Assembly: GCA_964563505.1 (NCBI GenBank)
Contig: CAZLXW010000043.1
Span: forward strand, 1-30,717
Reading direction: 5' to 3'
From: UBA1351 sp964563505
GTDB taxonomy: Bacteria; Bacillota; Clostridia; Lachnospirales; Vallitaleaceae
Length of the DNA stretch: 30,717 nucleotides
The translations under genes were made by a program, and so were the position numbers. The notes below the pieces were generated by a model that was not told the origin of the DNA, searched no databases, and was given only the letters and a program-made list of their open reading frames with translations. Below are positions 1 to 7,375 of the stretch, piece by piece. Numbering within the stretch: the stretch's first letter is position 1; each line of letters opens with the position of its first letter.

Positions 1-13
1 TACTGGCATAGAT

Positions 14-47
14 AAAAAGCTATCGAATGATTTCGATAGCTTTTTTT
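14..47 (+). terminator. Intrinsic terminator of the gene upstream of the window
   Basis: A perfect 14-bp stem (14-27 pairing with 32-45) with a four-base TGAT loop is followed by T residues. The left arm begins with A residues, so it could work in both directions. It lies before phoH and must end transcription of a gene outside the window; too few bases precede it to say which. It marks the left border of the phoH operon. Confidence 0.9.
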
Positions 48-50
48 ACT

Positions 51-56
51 TATAAT
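51..56 (+). promoter_or_regulatory. Candidate -10 element for the phoH operon
   Basis: A perfect TATAAT lies just after the terminator T-run and about ten bases before the phoH ribosome site. The matching -35 position falls inside the terminator hairpin and is poor (TGATTT around 28-33), so this is only a candidate. Some promoter is expected here because the terminator isolates phoH from upstream transcription. Confidence 0.35.
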
Positions 57-78
57 CAGGACTTACAGGAGGGAATTT

Positions 79-1032
79 ATGGCAATATCAGAAACATCGA
101 TGCATGTGGAACATAAGTATTTACCGGCATTATTCGGTGATTATGATTCCCATGCGAAGCAAATAGAAAATGCATTAAAGGTTTCCTTAGTAAATCGAGA
201 TGAAACTATACATATTAAAGGAGCGCATCACGGTGTAAAAACAGCTGAAATTGTGCTCAAGGATTTATTGGCGACATTAAAAGAAGGCGTACAATTATCG
301 GAAGATAATGTGAAATATGCCATTAACATGGCGCTTGAAAAGCGAAAAACCTCTTTGGCGACGATTAGTTCTGAATATATTTGCGTTACGCCAAATGGTA
401 AATATATACGACCAAAAACACAAGGCCAAAAGCGATATATGGATTTGATTCAAAAGAAGATGATCGTATTTGGTGTCGGACCGGCAGGAACAGGGAAGAC
501 ATATATGGCTATGGCCCATGCAATTACAGCATTTAAAAAAAATGAAGTGAATCGGATTATATTAACACGTCCGGCAATTGAAGCCGGGGAAAAATTAGGC
601 TTTTTACCGGGAGATCTTCAAAGTAAAGTGGATCCCTATTTAAGGCCTCTTTATGATGCCCTTTATGAGATTATGGGAACAGACAGCTTTTTGGCAAATA
701 TGGAAAAAGGTCTTATTGAAGTTGCGCCACTGGCCTATATGCGTGGACGTACTTTAGATAATGCATTTATTGTCTTAGATGAAGCACAAAACACCACGCC
801 GGCACAAATGAAAATGTTTTTAACCCGAATTGGTTATGGATCAAAGGCTATTATAACCGGTGATATTACACAAAAAGATTTGCCGGGAAACACACGATCA
901 GGACTCGAGGTTGCTATGGGCATTCTTAAGGACATTCCGGAAATCGGCATGTGTCGTTTAACAAATAAAGATGTTGTGCGCCATCCACTTGTTCAAAAAA
1001 TTGTAGAGGCATATGAAATGAACAAACATTAG
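79..1032 (+). CDS. phoH: PhoH-family ATPase
   Basis: Cytoplasmic P-loop ATPase of the PhoH (PhoH-like, YbeZ) family, thought to act in RNA metabolism together with YbeY. The 317-residue length is normal for the family. The Walker A motif GPAGTGKT is at residues 134-141 and the Walker B segment LDEAQ at 233-237. The N-terminal ~110 residues fit the small accessory domain of PhoH-like proteins. AGGAGGG at 67-73 gives a well-placed ribosome site for this ATG. It is the first gene of a run that continues with an HD phosphodiesterase and ybeY, the conserved Firmicutes order. The family assignment is secure; the exact RNA substrate is not known from sequence. Confidence 0.96.
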   Translation: MAISETSMHVEHKYLPALFGDYDSHAKQIENALKVSLVNRDETIHIKGAHHGVKTAEIVLKDLLATLKEGVQLSEDNVKYAINMALEKRKTSLATISSEYICVTPNGKYIRPKTQGQKRYMDLIQKKMIVFGVGPAGTGKTYMAMAHAITAFKKNEVNRIILTRPAIEAGEKLGFLPGDLQSKVDPYLRPLYDALYEIMGTDSFLANMEKGLIEVAPLAYMRGRTLDNAFIVLDEAQNTTPAQMKMFLTRIGYGSKAIITGDITQKDLPGNTRSGLEVAMGILKDIPEIGMCRLTNKDVVRHPLVQKIVEAYEMNKH

Positions 1033-1048
1033 GTTAGGGGGTTTTAGA

Positions 1049-2422
1049 TTGAAAGGTCAAGATAAGTTGAAACAAATAATTCCTATCGTGGGGATGCTTA
1101 TATTTATTGTATTTGCAGTGATTGGTATGATTAATGAAAGTGTGCATGTTGCTGAGCTTATTACACGTTTAATTCTGGTAAGTACCATATTAACACTTGT
1201 AGCGTATATCTTTAACACATACTATGAACCGGAGTTATCTTCAAACTATGTGCACATTATGTATTGGACCTTTATATTAATCGGATTTATACCTTCAGTT
1301 TTTTTATTAGCTGTTAATTCGTATATATTACCGATTCTATTGACGACAGCACTGATTACAACCATGATTGACTCTAAATTGGGCTTGATGACACATTTAG
1401 TCGTCTCATTTTTATTACTAATGGTCATATCACTACCCTTAGATGTATATATGATGTATGTGGTTGCCGGACTTTTTGTTAACTATGTCATTCCCTATGT
1501 AAAAAAAAGACAACAAATTGTTTATGTTGCACTTTCAACCACTTTGCTGATGATGTTGTTAGTCATTATAGGCCATCTCATGCAAGCCGGAAATTTAGTC
1601 GGGTTTAACTATGCAAATATGTTTTTAGCCGGACTTAACGGTATGTTGGTTATTGTTTTAGCACAAGGTAGCGAACCCATGTGGGAAACTATTTTTAACA
1701 TTACGTCTCAAGCACAGTTAATTGAGTTAGGTAGTGCAAATCAACCTCTCATGAAACGTCTTCTTGTTGAAGCGCCGGGGACCTATCATCACAGTATGAT
1801 GGTGGCGAATCTGGCAGAAAAAGCCGCAATAGATATTCAAGCAAATTATCAACTAGCTAGAGTCGGTGCTATGTATCATGACATTGGTAAAATCGAAGAG
1901 CCTAAGTATTTTTCTGAAAATCAAAACGGAGAAAATATTCATAACGATTTATCACCGGATGCTAGTGCACACTACATTATCCGTCATATTGAAAAAGGCG
2001 TCGCATTAGCAAAAGAATATAAGCTGCCTAAAAACATTGTTGATATCATTAAAGAACATCATGGAGATTCTGTGGTTGCCTATTTTTATAATAAAGCAGT
2101 TTCTCATAGCGATGGATTTGATATTGATGTGGAGAAATTCAGATATGCAGGTCCAAAGCCTCAAACTAAAGAAGCCGCCATTGTTATGTTGGCTGATTGT
2201 GTGGATGCAGCGGCAAAAGGTTTTAATATGGAAGAACGGGATATGGATCAAATTGTACGTTTAATCGATCAAGTTATTTTAACCGTAGTCACCAATCATC
2301 AATTACATGCATCCCCATTACGTTTTGATGAACTTCCGATTATAGCTAATGCTTTTTTACAAGTATACAACGGTTTGTATCATGAACGGGTAAAATATGA
2401 TAGGGAGTTGATTGAACAATGA
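1049..2422 (+). CDS. Membrane HD-domain phosphodiesterase (YqfF/PgpH-like, without extracellular domain)
   Basis: Resembles the membrane and catalytic part of YqfF/PgpH, which hydrolyse cyclic di-AMP in Firmicutes. About eight hydrophobic segments occupy residues 9-206 (the first at 9-27, the next from about 35), followed by a cytoplasmic HD domain. Metal-binding signatures are YHHS at 246-249 and YHDIGK at 276-281, with a further EHHGD downstream. Known PgpH proteins are about 700 residues with a large extracytoplasmic 7TMR-HDED domain after the first helix; here only a few residues separate the first two helices and the protein is 457 residues. The start is TTG with AGGGGG at 1036-1041; the first internal ATG (1094) would cut through the first helix. 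The stop overlaps the ybeY ATG by four bases. Cyclic di-AMP activity is inferred from family and position. Confidence 0.87.
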   Translation: MKGQDKLKQIIPIVGMLIFIVFAVIGMINESVHVAELITRLILVSTILTLVAYIFNTYYEPELSSNYVHIMYWTFILIGFIPSVFLLAVNSYILPILLTTALITTMIDSKLGLMTHLVVSFLLLMVISLPLDVYMMYVVAGLFVNYVIPYVKKRQQIVYVALSTTLLMMLLVIIGHLMQAGNLVGFNYANMFLAGLNGMLVIVLAQGSEPMWETIFNITSQAQLIELGSANQPLMKRLLVEAPGTYHHSMMVANLAEKAAIDIQANYQLARVGAMYHDIGKIEEPKYFSENQNGENIHNDLSPDASAHYIIRHIEKGVALAKEYKLPKNIVDIIKEHHGDSVVAYFYNKAVSHSDGFDIDVEKFRYAGPKPQTKEAAIVMLADCVDAAAKGFNMEERDMDQIVRLIDQVILTVVTNHQLHASPLRFDELPIIANAFLQVYNGLYHERVKYDRELIEQ

Positions 2423-2922
2423 TATTTTTTGAAGATGACGATATACCTTTAAGCCAGGGACAAAAAGAATTAGCCATTCAAACCATTGAAAGCGTTTTAG
2501 AGTATACAAAGTTTCCCTATGAAGTTGATGTGACCTTAACGGTTACAGACGATGCATATATACATACATTAAATTTAGAACATCGGGGTAAAGACGTGGC
2601 GACTGATGTATTATCTTTTCCAATGATTGATTGGCCAAAACCATGTGATTATGAGTTTTTAGAAGGACAACTTAATTTTTTGATTAATCCTGAGACAGGT
2701 TATGTGATATTAGGTGACATTGCACTATCTATGGATCATGTTATTGCCCAAGCAAAAGCCTACCAACATTCATTTGAACGGGAGTTTTCTTTTTTAATTG
2801 TTCACAGTATGCTACACTTACTGGGATACGATCATGAGGATAAAATTGATGAAGAGCTTATGATAAGAGAACAAAAAAACATCATGCCACGCATTGAAAA
2901 TACAAGAGAAAGTGAAGATTAA
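2419..2922 (+). CDS. ybeY: Endoribonuclease YbeY (16S rRNA maturation)
   Basis: Zinc-dependent single-strand endoribonuclease of the UPF0054 family, needed for 16S rRNA 3' end maturation and ribosome quality control. The diagnostic H-x3-H-x5-H zinc site is complete at H129, H133 and H139 (HSMLHLLGYDH), and the 167-residue length is typical. The conserved GDIALS-type strand precedes it. The ATG overlaps the stop of the HD gene (ATGA), so translation is probably coupled; a weaker GGGAG site lies further upstream at 2403-2407. Its place two genes after phoH is the usual functional pairing. Confidence 0.95.
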   Translation: MIFFEDDDIPLSQGQKELAIQTIESVLEYTKFPYEVDVTLTVTDDAYIHTLNLEHRGKDVATDVLSFPMIDWPKPCDYEFLEGQLNFLINPETGYVILGDIALSMDHVIAQAKAYQHSFEREFSFLIVHSMLHLLGYDHEDKIDEELMIREQKNIMPRIENTRESED

Positions 2923-2924
2923 AC

Positions 2925-4085
2925 ATGAATTTTTTAAAAGACAAAAAACAAAGAAATATATTTATAGTTAGTATTGTAGTCGTAATTATTATAGGAATCC
3001 TTGTCATTAGTCTTGGCCAATCTAAAGATCAGGAGAATGCACTAGCAAATGAAGATACAAATCCAATAGAAGATACGATGGATATTGAACCGGAGCCAGA
3101 ACCGGAACCGGAGCCAGAACCCGAGCCAGAACCGGAACCCATTGGCCCTCTAAGTATCTATACCGGACTGCCGGTATCTGAGGAGGCCTATCTTCGTCGT
3201 CCGATTGGAATCATGATTAGTAATATTAAATCGGCCTTACCCCAATATGGGATATCCCAAGCGGATATTATTTATGAAGCGGTTGTTGAGGGTGGAATCA
3301 CCCGTTTATTTGCTGTTTTTCAAGACTTTGATGCAGAAAAAATCGGACCCATTCGAAGTGCAAGACATTATTACATGGATTTTGCATTAGATCATGACGC
3401 GATTTTTACCCATGTTGGTCAGTCGACATATGCAATCGATGCTTTTAAAAAATTAAAGGTCAATCGTTTTTATGGACTAAGTCATTTAGATGAACTGTTT
3501 ACCTTTTTAGATCCCAATCGTGTGCGGCCCCATAGTACATTTACATCTTATGAACTATTGATGAATACATGGGATGTATTAGACTATCCTAAAGACGTAG
3601 ATCTTGAAGCAGACACAAAGCTTAAATTCACTGAATGGACAGGAGAAGAAAATCTTATTAAAGATATTGACCAGGAGTCCTTTGTTCATAAGTTATCCTT
3701 AGATTATTCAGGAGCATACGGGACCAATCCGGAATTTATCTATAATGAAGACAATGGAACCTATGATCGTTATCAATATGGGGAAGAGCATATAGACGCT
3801 TTATTTGACGAGCAGCTGTCCTTTGAAAATATTATTATTCAATATACATCCGTTTGGGTTATTAAGGGAGATCCTTATGGATGCATGGATATGAGTTTAA
3901 TTGCAGAAGGGGAAGGCATGTATCTTGCAGATGGTCTTGCTATACCAATTACATGGAGTAAATCAGATCATTATTCACCGACCCATTATTTTACAGAAGA
4001 TGGAGAAGCTTTATTATTGAACCCGGGAAAAACATTTATCAGTGTCTATCCTAAACACCGTATTGACTATATAACGATGGAGTGA
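2925..4085 (+). CDS. DUF3048 domain protein (YerB-like), membrane anchored with Glu-Pro repeat stalk
   Basis: Matches the DUF3048/YerB family of extracytoplasmic proteins of unknown function. An N-terminal hydrophobic segment at about residues 12-30 is preceded by basic residues; no cysteine follows, so it looks like an uncleaved anchor and not the lipoprotein form seen in B. subtilis YerB. An acidic linker then contains nine consecutive Glu-Pro pairs (residues 55-72), probably a stiff spacer away from the membrane. The DUF3048 core follows (IGPIRSARHYY and VRPHSTFTS segments are characteristic). There is no good ribosome site and only two bases separate it from ybeY, so translation is probably coupled. 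It occupies the place where dgkA is often found between ybeY and cdd. Function unknown. Confidence 0.88.
   Translation: MNFLKDKKQRNIFIVSIVVVIIIGILVISLGQSKDQENALANEDTNPIEDTMDIEPEPEPEPEPEPEPEPEPIGPLSIYTGLPVSEEAYLRRPIGIMISNIKSALPQYGISQADIIYEAVVEGGITRLFAVFQDFDAEKIGPIRSARHYYMDFALDHDAIFTHVGQSTYAIDAFKKLKVNRFYGLSHLDELFTFLDPNRVRPHSTFTSYELLMNTWDVLDYPKDVDLEADTKLKFTEWTGEENLIKDIDQESFVHKLSLDYSGAYGTNPEFIYNEDNGTYDRYQYGEEHIDALFDEQLSFENIIIQYTSVWVIKGDPYGCMDMSLIAEGEGMYLADGLAIPITWSKSDHYSPTHYFTEDGEALLLNPGKTFISVYPKHRIDYITME
3087..3140 (+). repeat. Glu-Pro codon repeat (9 units)
   Basis: Nine tandem Glu-Pro codon pairs (54 bases) inside the DUF3048 gene. The codons alternate between GAA/GAG and CCG/CCA/CCC, so the DNA is an imperfect hexamer repeat while the peptide is perfect. 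That pattern argues for selection on the peptide. The unit number could still vary between strains by slippage. Confidence 0.9.
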
Positions 4086-4089
4086 TGTT

Positions 4090-4512
4090 ATGAAAAATGA
4101 AAAAAATAACAATTTAGATCGTCAACTACTAGAAGAAGCAAAAATAGCAAAAACTTATGCCTATGCACCTTACTCCGGATTTCAAGTCGGGGCAGCCATA
4201 CATACAAAAAGTGGGAAAATCTATCGCGGATGTAATATTGAAAATGCAGCTTTTAGCGCAACAAATTGTGCGGAACGTACAGCCATTTTTAAAGCGATTT
4301 CTGAAGGGGATACGGAGATTGATGCCATCGCTATTGTCAGTTCAGCAGATGATGTGACCTATCCTTGTGGTGTATGTCGTCAAGTCATGAGTGAATTAAT
4401 GCCGGAAGCAAGGATTTACTTTGAAGATGCTAAAGGAAATCCAGTTGAATCTAGTGTCAAAGAAGTTATGCCCTTCATGTTTGACAACCCAATCCCAAAT
4501 ACAAAGAAATAA
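4090..4512 (+). CDS. cdd: Cytidine deaminase
   Basis: Cytoplasmic zinc enzyme that deaminates cytidine and deoxycytidine to uridine and deoxyuridine in pyrimidine salvage. At 140 residues it is the short, tetrameric, three-cysteine type. Zinc ligands are C60 (in CAE, with E62 as the catalytic proton shuttle), C93 and C96 (PCGVC), and the substrate-binding NIEN segment is at 49-52. A GGAG ribosome site at 4079-4082 overlaps the end of the preceding gene. In many Firmicutes cdd follows ybeY and dgkA and precedes era; neither dgkA nor era is next to it here. Confidence 0.96.
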   Translation: MKNEKNNNLDRQLLEEAKIAKTYAYAPYSGFQVGAAIHTKSGKIYRGCNIENAAFSATNCAERTAIFKAISEGDTEIDAIAIVSSADDVTYPCGVCRQVMSELMPEARIYFEDAKGNPVESSVKEVMPFMFDNPIPNTKK

Positions 4513-4524
4513 AAGGAGAGGCAC

Positions 4525-6120
4525 ATGGAGAGTCGTTCAAAAAAGAGTAACTTACTGCTACAAGGATCTATATTAGCTATTGCCGGACTTATTGTCCGGC
4601 TTATTGGTCTATTATATCGTATTCCTCTCGTTAACATACTAACCGATGAAGGTAGTGGCTACTATGCAAGCGCCTATACCGTCTATTCGTATTTATTGAT
4701 TTTATCTTCTTATGGATTCCCGGCAGCAATATCAAAAATTGTATCCGCCAAATTAGCGAAGAAAAAATACCGGGAAGCACACTTGATTTTTAGATTTTCT
4801 CTGGTGTTTTCATTAATTATTGGGTCGATTTTTACCGTGATTCTCTACTTTGGTGCCCAATCAATCGCAAATTTTATTGAAATTCCCAATGCGGCCATTG
4901 CCTTGCAAGGACTTGCACCGGCACTTTTGGTCTTTAGTATGTTATCTGTATTTAGAGGCTATTTTCAAGGTATGAATACCATGGTGCCGACAGCTATTTC
5001 ACAAATTATTGAACAAGTTTTTAATGCAGTTTTTAGCATTGTCTTAGCAATGATTTTATTAAAACATGGCTTTGAATATGGTGCGGCCGGATCAAGTTTG
5101 GGTACAGCATTTGGAGCTATGTTCGGATTGCTGTTTATGGTTTTTGTATATATTGCATCAAAACCGATGCTTAAGAGGCGGATTCATCGTGATTCTCATC
5201 AACATATTGATTATACGGTTTTATACTATTGGAAACTATTACTAATGACATCGGTTCCCATGGTTATTGGGACATCGACCTTTCATCTGACGAATTTAAT
5301 CGATACGATTATGTTTAACAAGGCCTTAGCCTTTCACACATATGCACCTGAACAAATTGCCATGATGTATGGAATTTTAGAAGGAAAATATAAAATCATT
5401 ATTACGCTACCTATATCGATTGCTTCAGCCATGGCAACTGCCTCCATTCCAAGTATTACAGCCTCATTAGTCCGTGGTGATTCGAAATTATTAGCGAAAA
5501 AAATTGATTTTTCCATTCGTTCTGTATTAATGATTTCCTTTCCTTCAATGATTGGGATTATGCTTTATGCAAGACCCATTATTGAACTTTTATTTACGAA
5601 TTTAGATCAACTTAAAACAACGACCGCTATTTTGCAAATTGGTTCCTTATCGATTGTCTTTTTTGGAATATCGACAATATCGATAGGTCTCTTACAAGGC
5701 CTTAACCGCTTGAGGATCCCGGTTAAAAATGCAATGATTTCTTTGGTCACCAAAGTCCTGTTTAACATTGTCTTGTTATATGTTTTTGATCTCAATCTCT
5801 ATGGTGCCGTAATTACCAATATCATTTTTTCAGCAACATCTGCCTTTTTGAACTTTCGTGATGTTCGTCGATATGTTCCCTTTGATATTGATATTTATAA
5901 AACCCTTATTGCCCCTCTAATGAGTTCTCTTATTATGGGGGGAATTACATTGATTATTTACAAATCATTGATGATCAAGCTTTCCGGTCAAGGTGCATTA
6001 TTAATTATATTACCGATTGCAGTGCTGATTTATGGATTTTGTATTTTAAAGTTAAAGGCATTTAGTCACAGTGAACTTGAAGAAATTCCTTTTGGCAACA
6101 AACTTAAACGATTTTTATAG
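4525..6120 (+). CDS. MOP-superfamily lipid flippase (SpoVB/YtgP/MurJ-like)
   Basis: Polytopic membrane protein of 531 residues with more than ten hydrophobic segments across the whole length, in the polysaccharide biosynthesis/MATE-like fold of MurJ, SpoVB and YtgP. The N-terminal segment (LLLQGSILAIAGLIVRLIGL, then GSGYYASAYTVYS) and the mid-protein FRGYFQGMNTMVPTAISQI segment are typical of the SpoVB/YtgP branch. These proteins move lipid-linked cell-wall precursors such as lipid II across the membrane; whether this copy serves growth or sporulation cannot be told from sequence. GGAGAGG lies just before the ATG. It sits between cdd and two flavoproteins in the same run. Confidence 0.9.
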   Translation: MESRSKKSNLLLQGSILAIAGLIVRLIGLLYRIPLVNILTDEGSGYYASAYTVYSYLLILSSYGFPAAISKIVSAKLAKKKYREAHLIFRFSLVFSLIIGSIFTVILYFGAQSIANFIEIPNAAIALQGLAPALLVFSMLSVFRGYFQGMNTMVPTAISQIIEQVFNAVFSIVLAMILLKHGFEYGAAGSSLGTAFGAMFGLLFMVFVYIASKPMLKRRIHRDSHQHIDYTVLYYWKLLLMTSVPMVIGTSTFHLTNLIDTIMFNKALAFHTYAPEQIAMMYGILEGKYKIIITLPISIASAMATASIPSITASLVRGDSKLLAKKIDFSIRSVLMISFPSMIGIMLYARPIIELLFTNLDQLKTTTAILQIGSLSIVFFGISTISIGLLQGLNRLRIPVKNAMISLVTKVLFNIVLLYVFDLNLYGAVITNIIFSATSAFLNFRDVRRYVPFDIDIYKTLIAPLMSSLIMGGITLIIYKSLMIKLSGQGALLIILPIAVLIYGFCILKLKAFSHSELEEIPFGNKLKRFL

Positions 6121-6129
6121 GAGAAGCAA

Positions 6130-7362
6130 ATGGCAAAAAAGAAACTCATTATTATTGGTGGCGGAATGGCAGGAATGGTTTCAGCAATTATTGCGGCAGA
6201 ATCTGGGGCTAAAGTCACACTTTTGGAACGTAATGATAAGATTGGAAAAAAACTCCTGGTAACAGGTAATGGACGATGCAATATTTCCAATCAATGTGTA
6301 GGACCGGAAAAATATCATTCCCGTACTGAAAATATTTTTGAAAAGATATATAGGCAATTTGATTTAAGGAAAACTCGAGACTTTTTAACATCGATAGGTA
6401 TTGATCTGGTTGAACTTGAGGACGGTAAATTATATCCTCAAAGTTTGCAAGCAGTAAGTGTGGTCAAAGCATTGTTATATCGTGCTGAAGAAGTTGGTGT
6501 CGAAATCCACTATCATCAACGTATCCTAGACATCGAATACACGAATAAATTTCGAATTCAGGGTGATGACCAGACCTATTATGGTGATTATCTGATTGTT
6601 GCTACCGGCGGTAAAAGTTATGCCGATTCCGGTTCAAGCGGAGATGGATATGAGATTGCTAAGGGATTTGGTCATCACATTATTGAACCCATGCCTTCGA
6701 TTGTCCAACTTGTTACGGATAATCCATATAGTAAAAGTCTAAAAGGATTAAAAATCAATGCAAGAACACAACTCATAAATAGGGATACACAGATGCTTCT
6801 TCGCGAAGAAAACGGTGAGGTCTTATTTACAGAATATGGTTTATCCGGACCGACTATCTTGCAACTGTCGACCCTAGTGGCTCCTTTGCTTAAAGAAAAA
6901 ATAGGGCTTACTGTTGCTATAGATTTTTTTCCGGAAGATTCGATTGATGATATTGATAGACGATTGATGACACGTTTTCATCAGTTTCCGTCACGCCCTG
7001 TTGAACAGGTGCTTAATGGGTACATCAATCAACGGTTAATCATTCCCTTATTCAAATATGCCCAAGTCGATCACATGAAGCAAGCCGGTAATTTGACCAA
7101 AGAAGAACGAATTAGATTGGTTGATGCACTTAAGAACTATCATCAAAAGGTTGAAGATACCTATCTTTGGAATCAAGCACAAGTAACAAAAGGTGGCGTT
7201 AGCTGCCTTGAAATCGATTCAACAAACTTAGAGTCAAAACTTCAAAAAAACCTTTATTTTATTGGGGAAGTTGTCGACATTGATGGTGATTGTGGTGGAT
7301 ATAATTTACAATGGGCAATCTCTAGCGGTGCCCTTGTCAGTCAATATATAACAAATGCATAA
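6130..7362 (+). CDS. NAD(P)/FAD-dependent oxidoreductase, HI0933/BaiN-like
   Basis: Flavoprotein of the HI0933 (YhiN/BaiN-like) family, 410 residues, normal length. The N-terminal dinucleotide-binding motif GGGMAG is at 10-15, the family signature TGNGRCNISN begins at residue 45, and the C-terminal FAD-contact segment GEVVDIDGDCGGYN covers 379-392. The physiological substrate of most members is unknown; one clostridial relative has been linked to bile-acid reduction, but that activity cannot be assumed here. The ribosome site (AGGAGA) overlaps the stop of the flippase gene, and the stop lies 13 bases before the start of a second, unrelated flavoprotein. Confidence 0.93.
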   Translation: MAKKKLIIIGGGMAGMVSAIIAAESGAKVTLLERNDKIGKKLLVTGNGRCNISNQCVGPEKYHSRTENIFEKIYRQFDLRKTRDFLTSIGIDLVELEDGKLYPQSLQAVSVVKALLYRAEEVGVEIHYHQRILDIEYTNKFRIQGDDQTYYGDYLIVATGGKSYADSGSSGDGYEIAKGFGHHIIEPMPSIVQLVTDNPYSKSLKGLKINARTQLINRDTQMLLREENGEVLFTEYGLSGPTILQLSTLVAPLLKEKIGLTVAIDFFPEDSIDDIDRRLMTRFHQFPSRPVEQVLNGYINQRLIIPLFKYAQVDHMKQAGNLTKEERIRLVDALKNYHQKVEDTYLWNQAQVTKGGVSCLEIDSTNLESKLQKNLYFIGEVVDIDGDCGGYNLQWAISSGALVSQYITNA

Positions 7363-7375
7363 AGAAGGGAATAGT

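Noticed and set aside
7355..7375. Upstream ATG as the start of the COG2509 flavoprotein
   Set aside because: It overlaps the preceding gene and precedes the ribosome site, which is positioned for ATG 7376.
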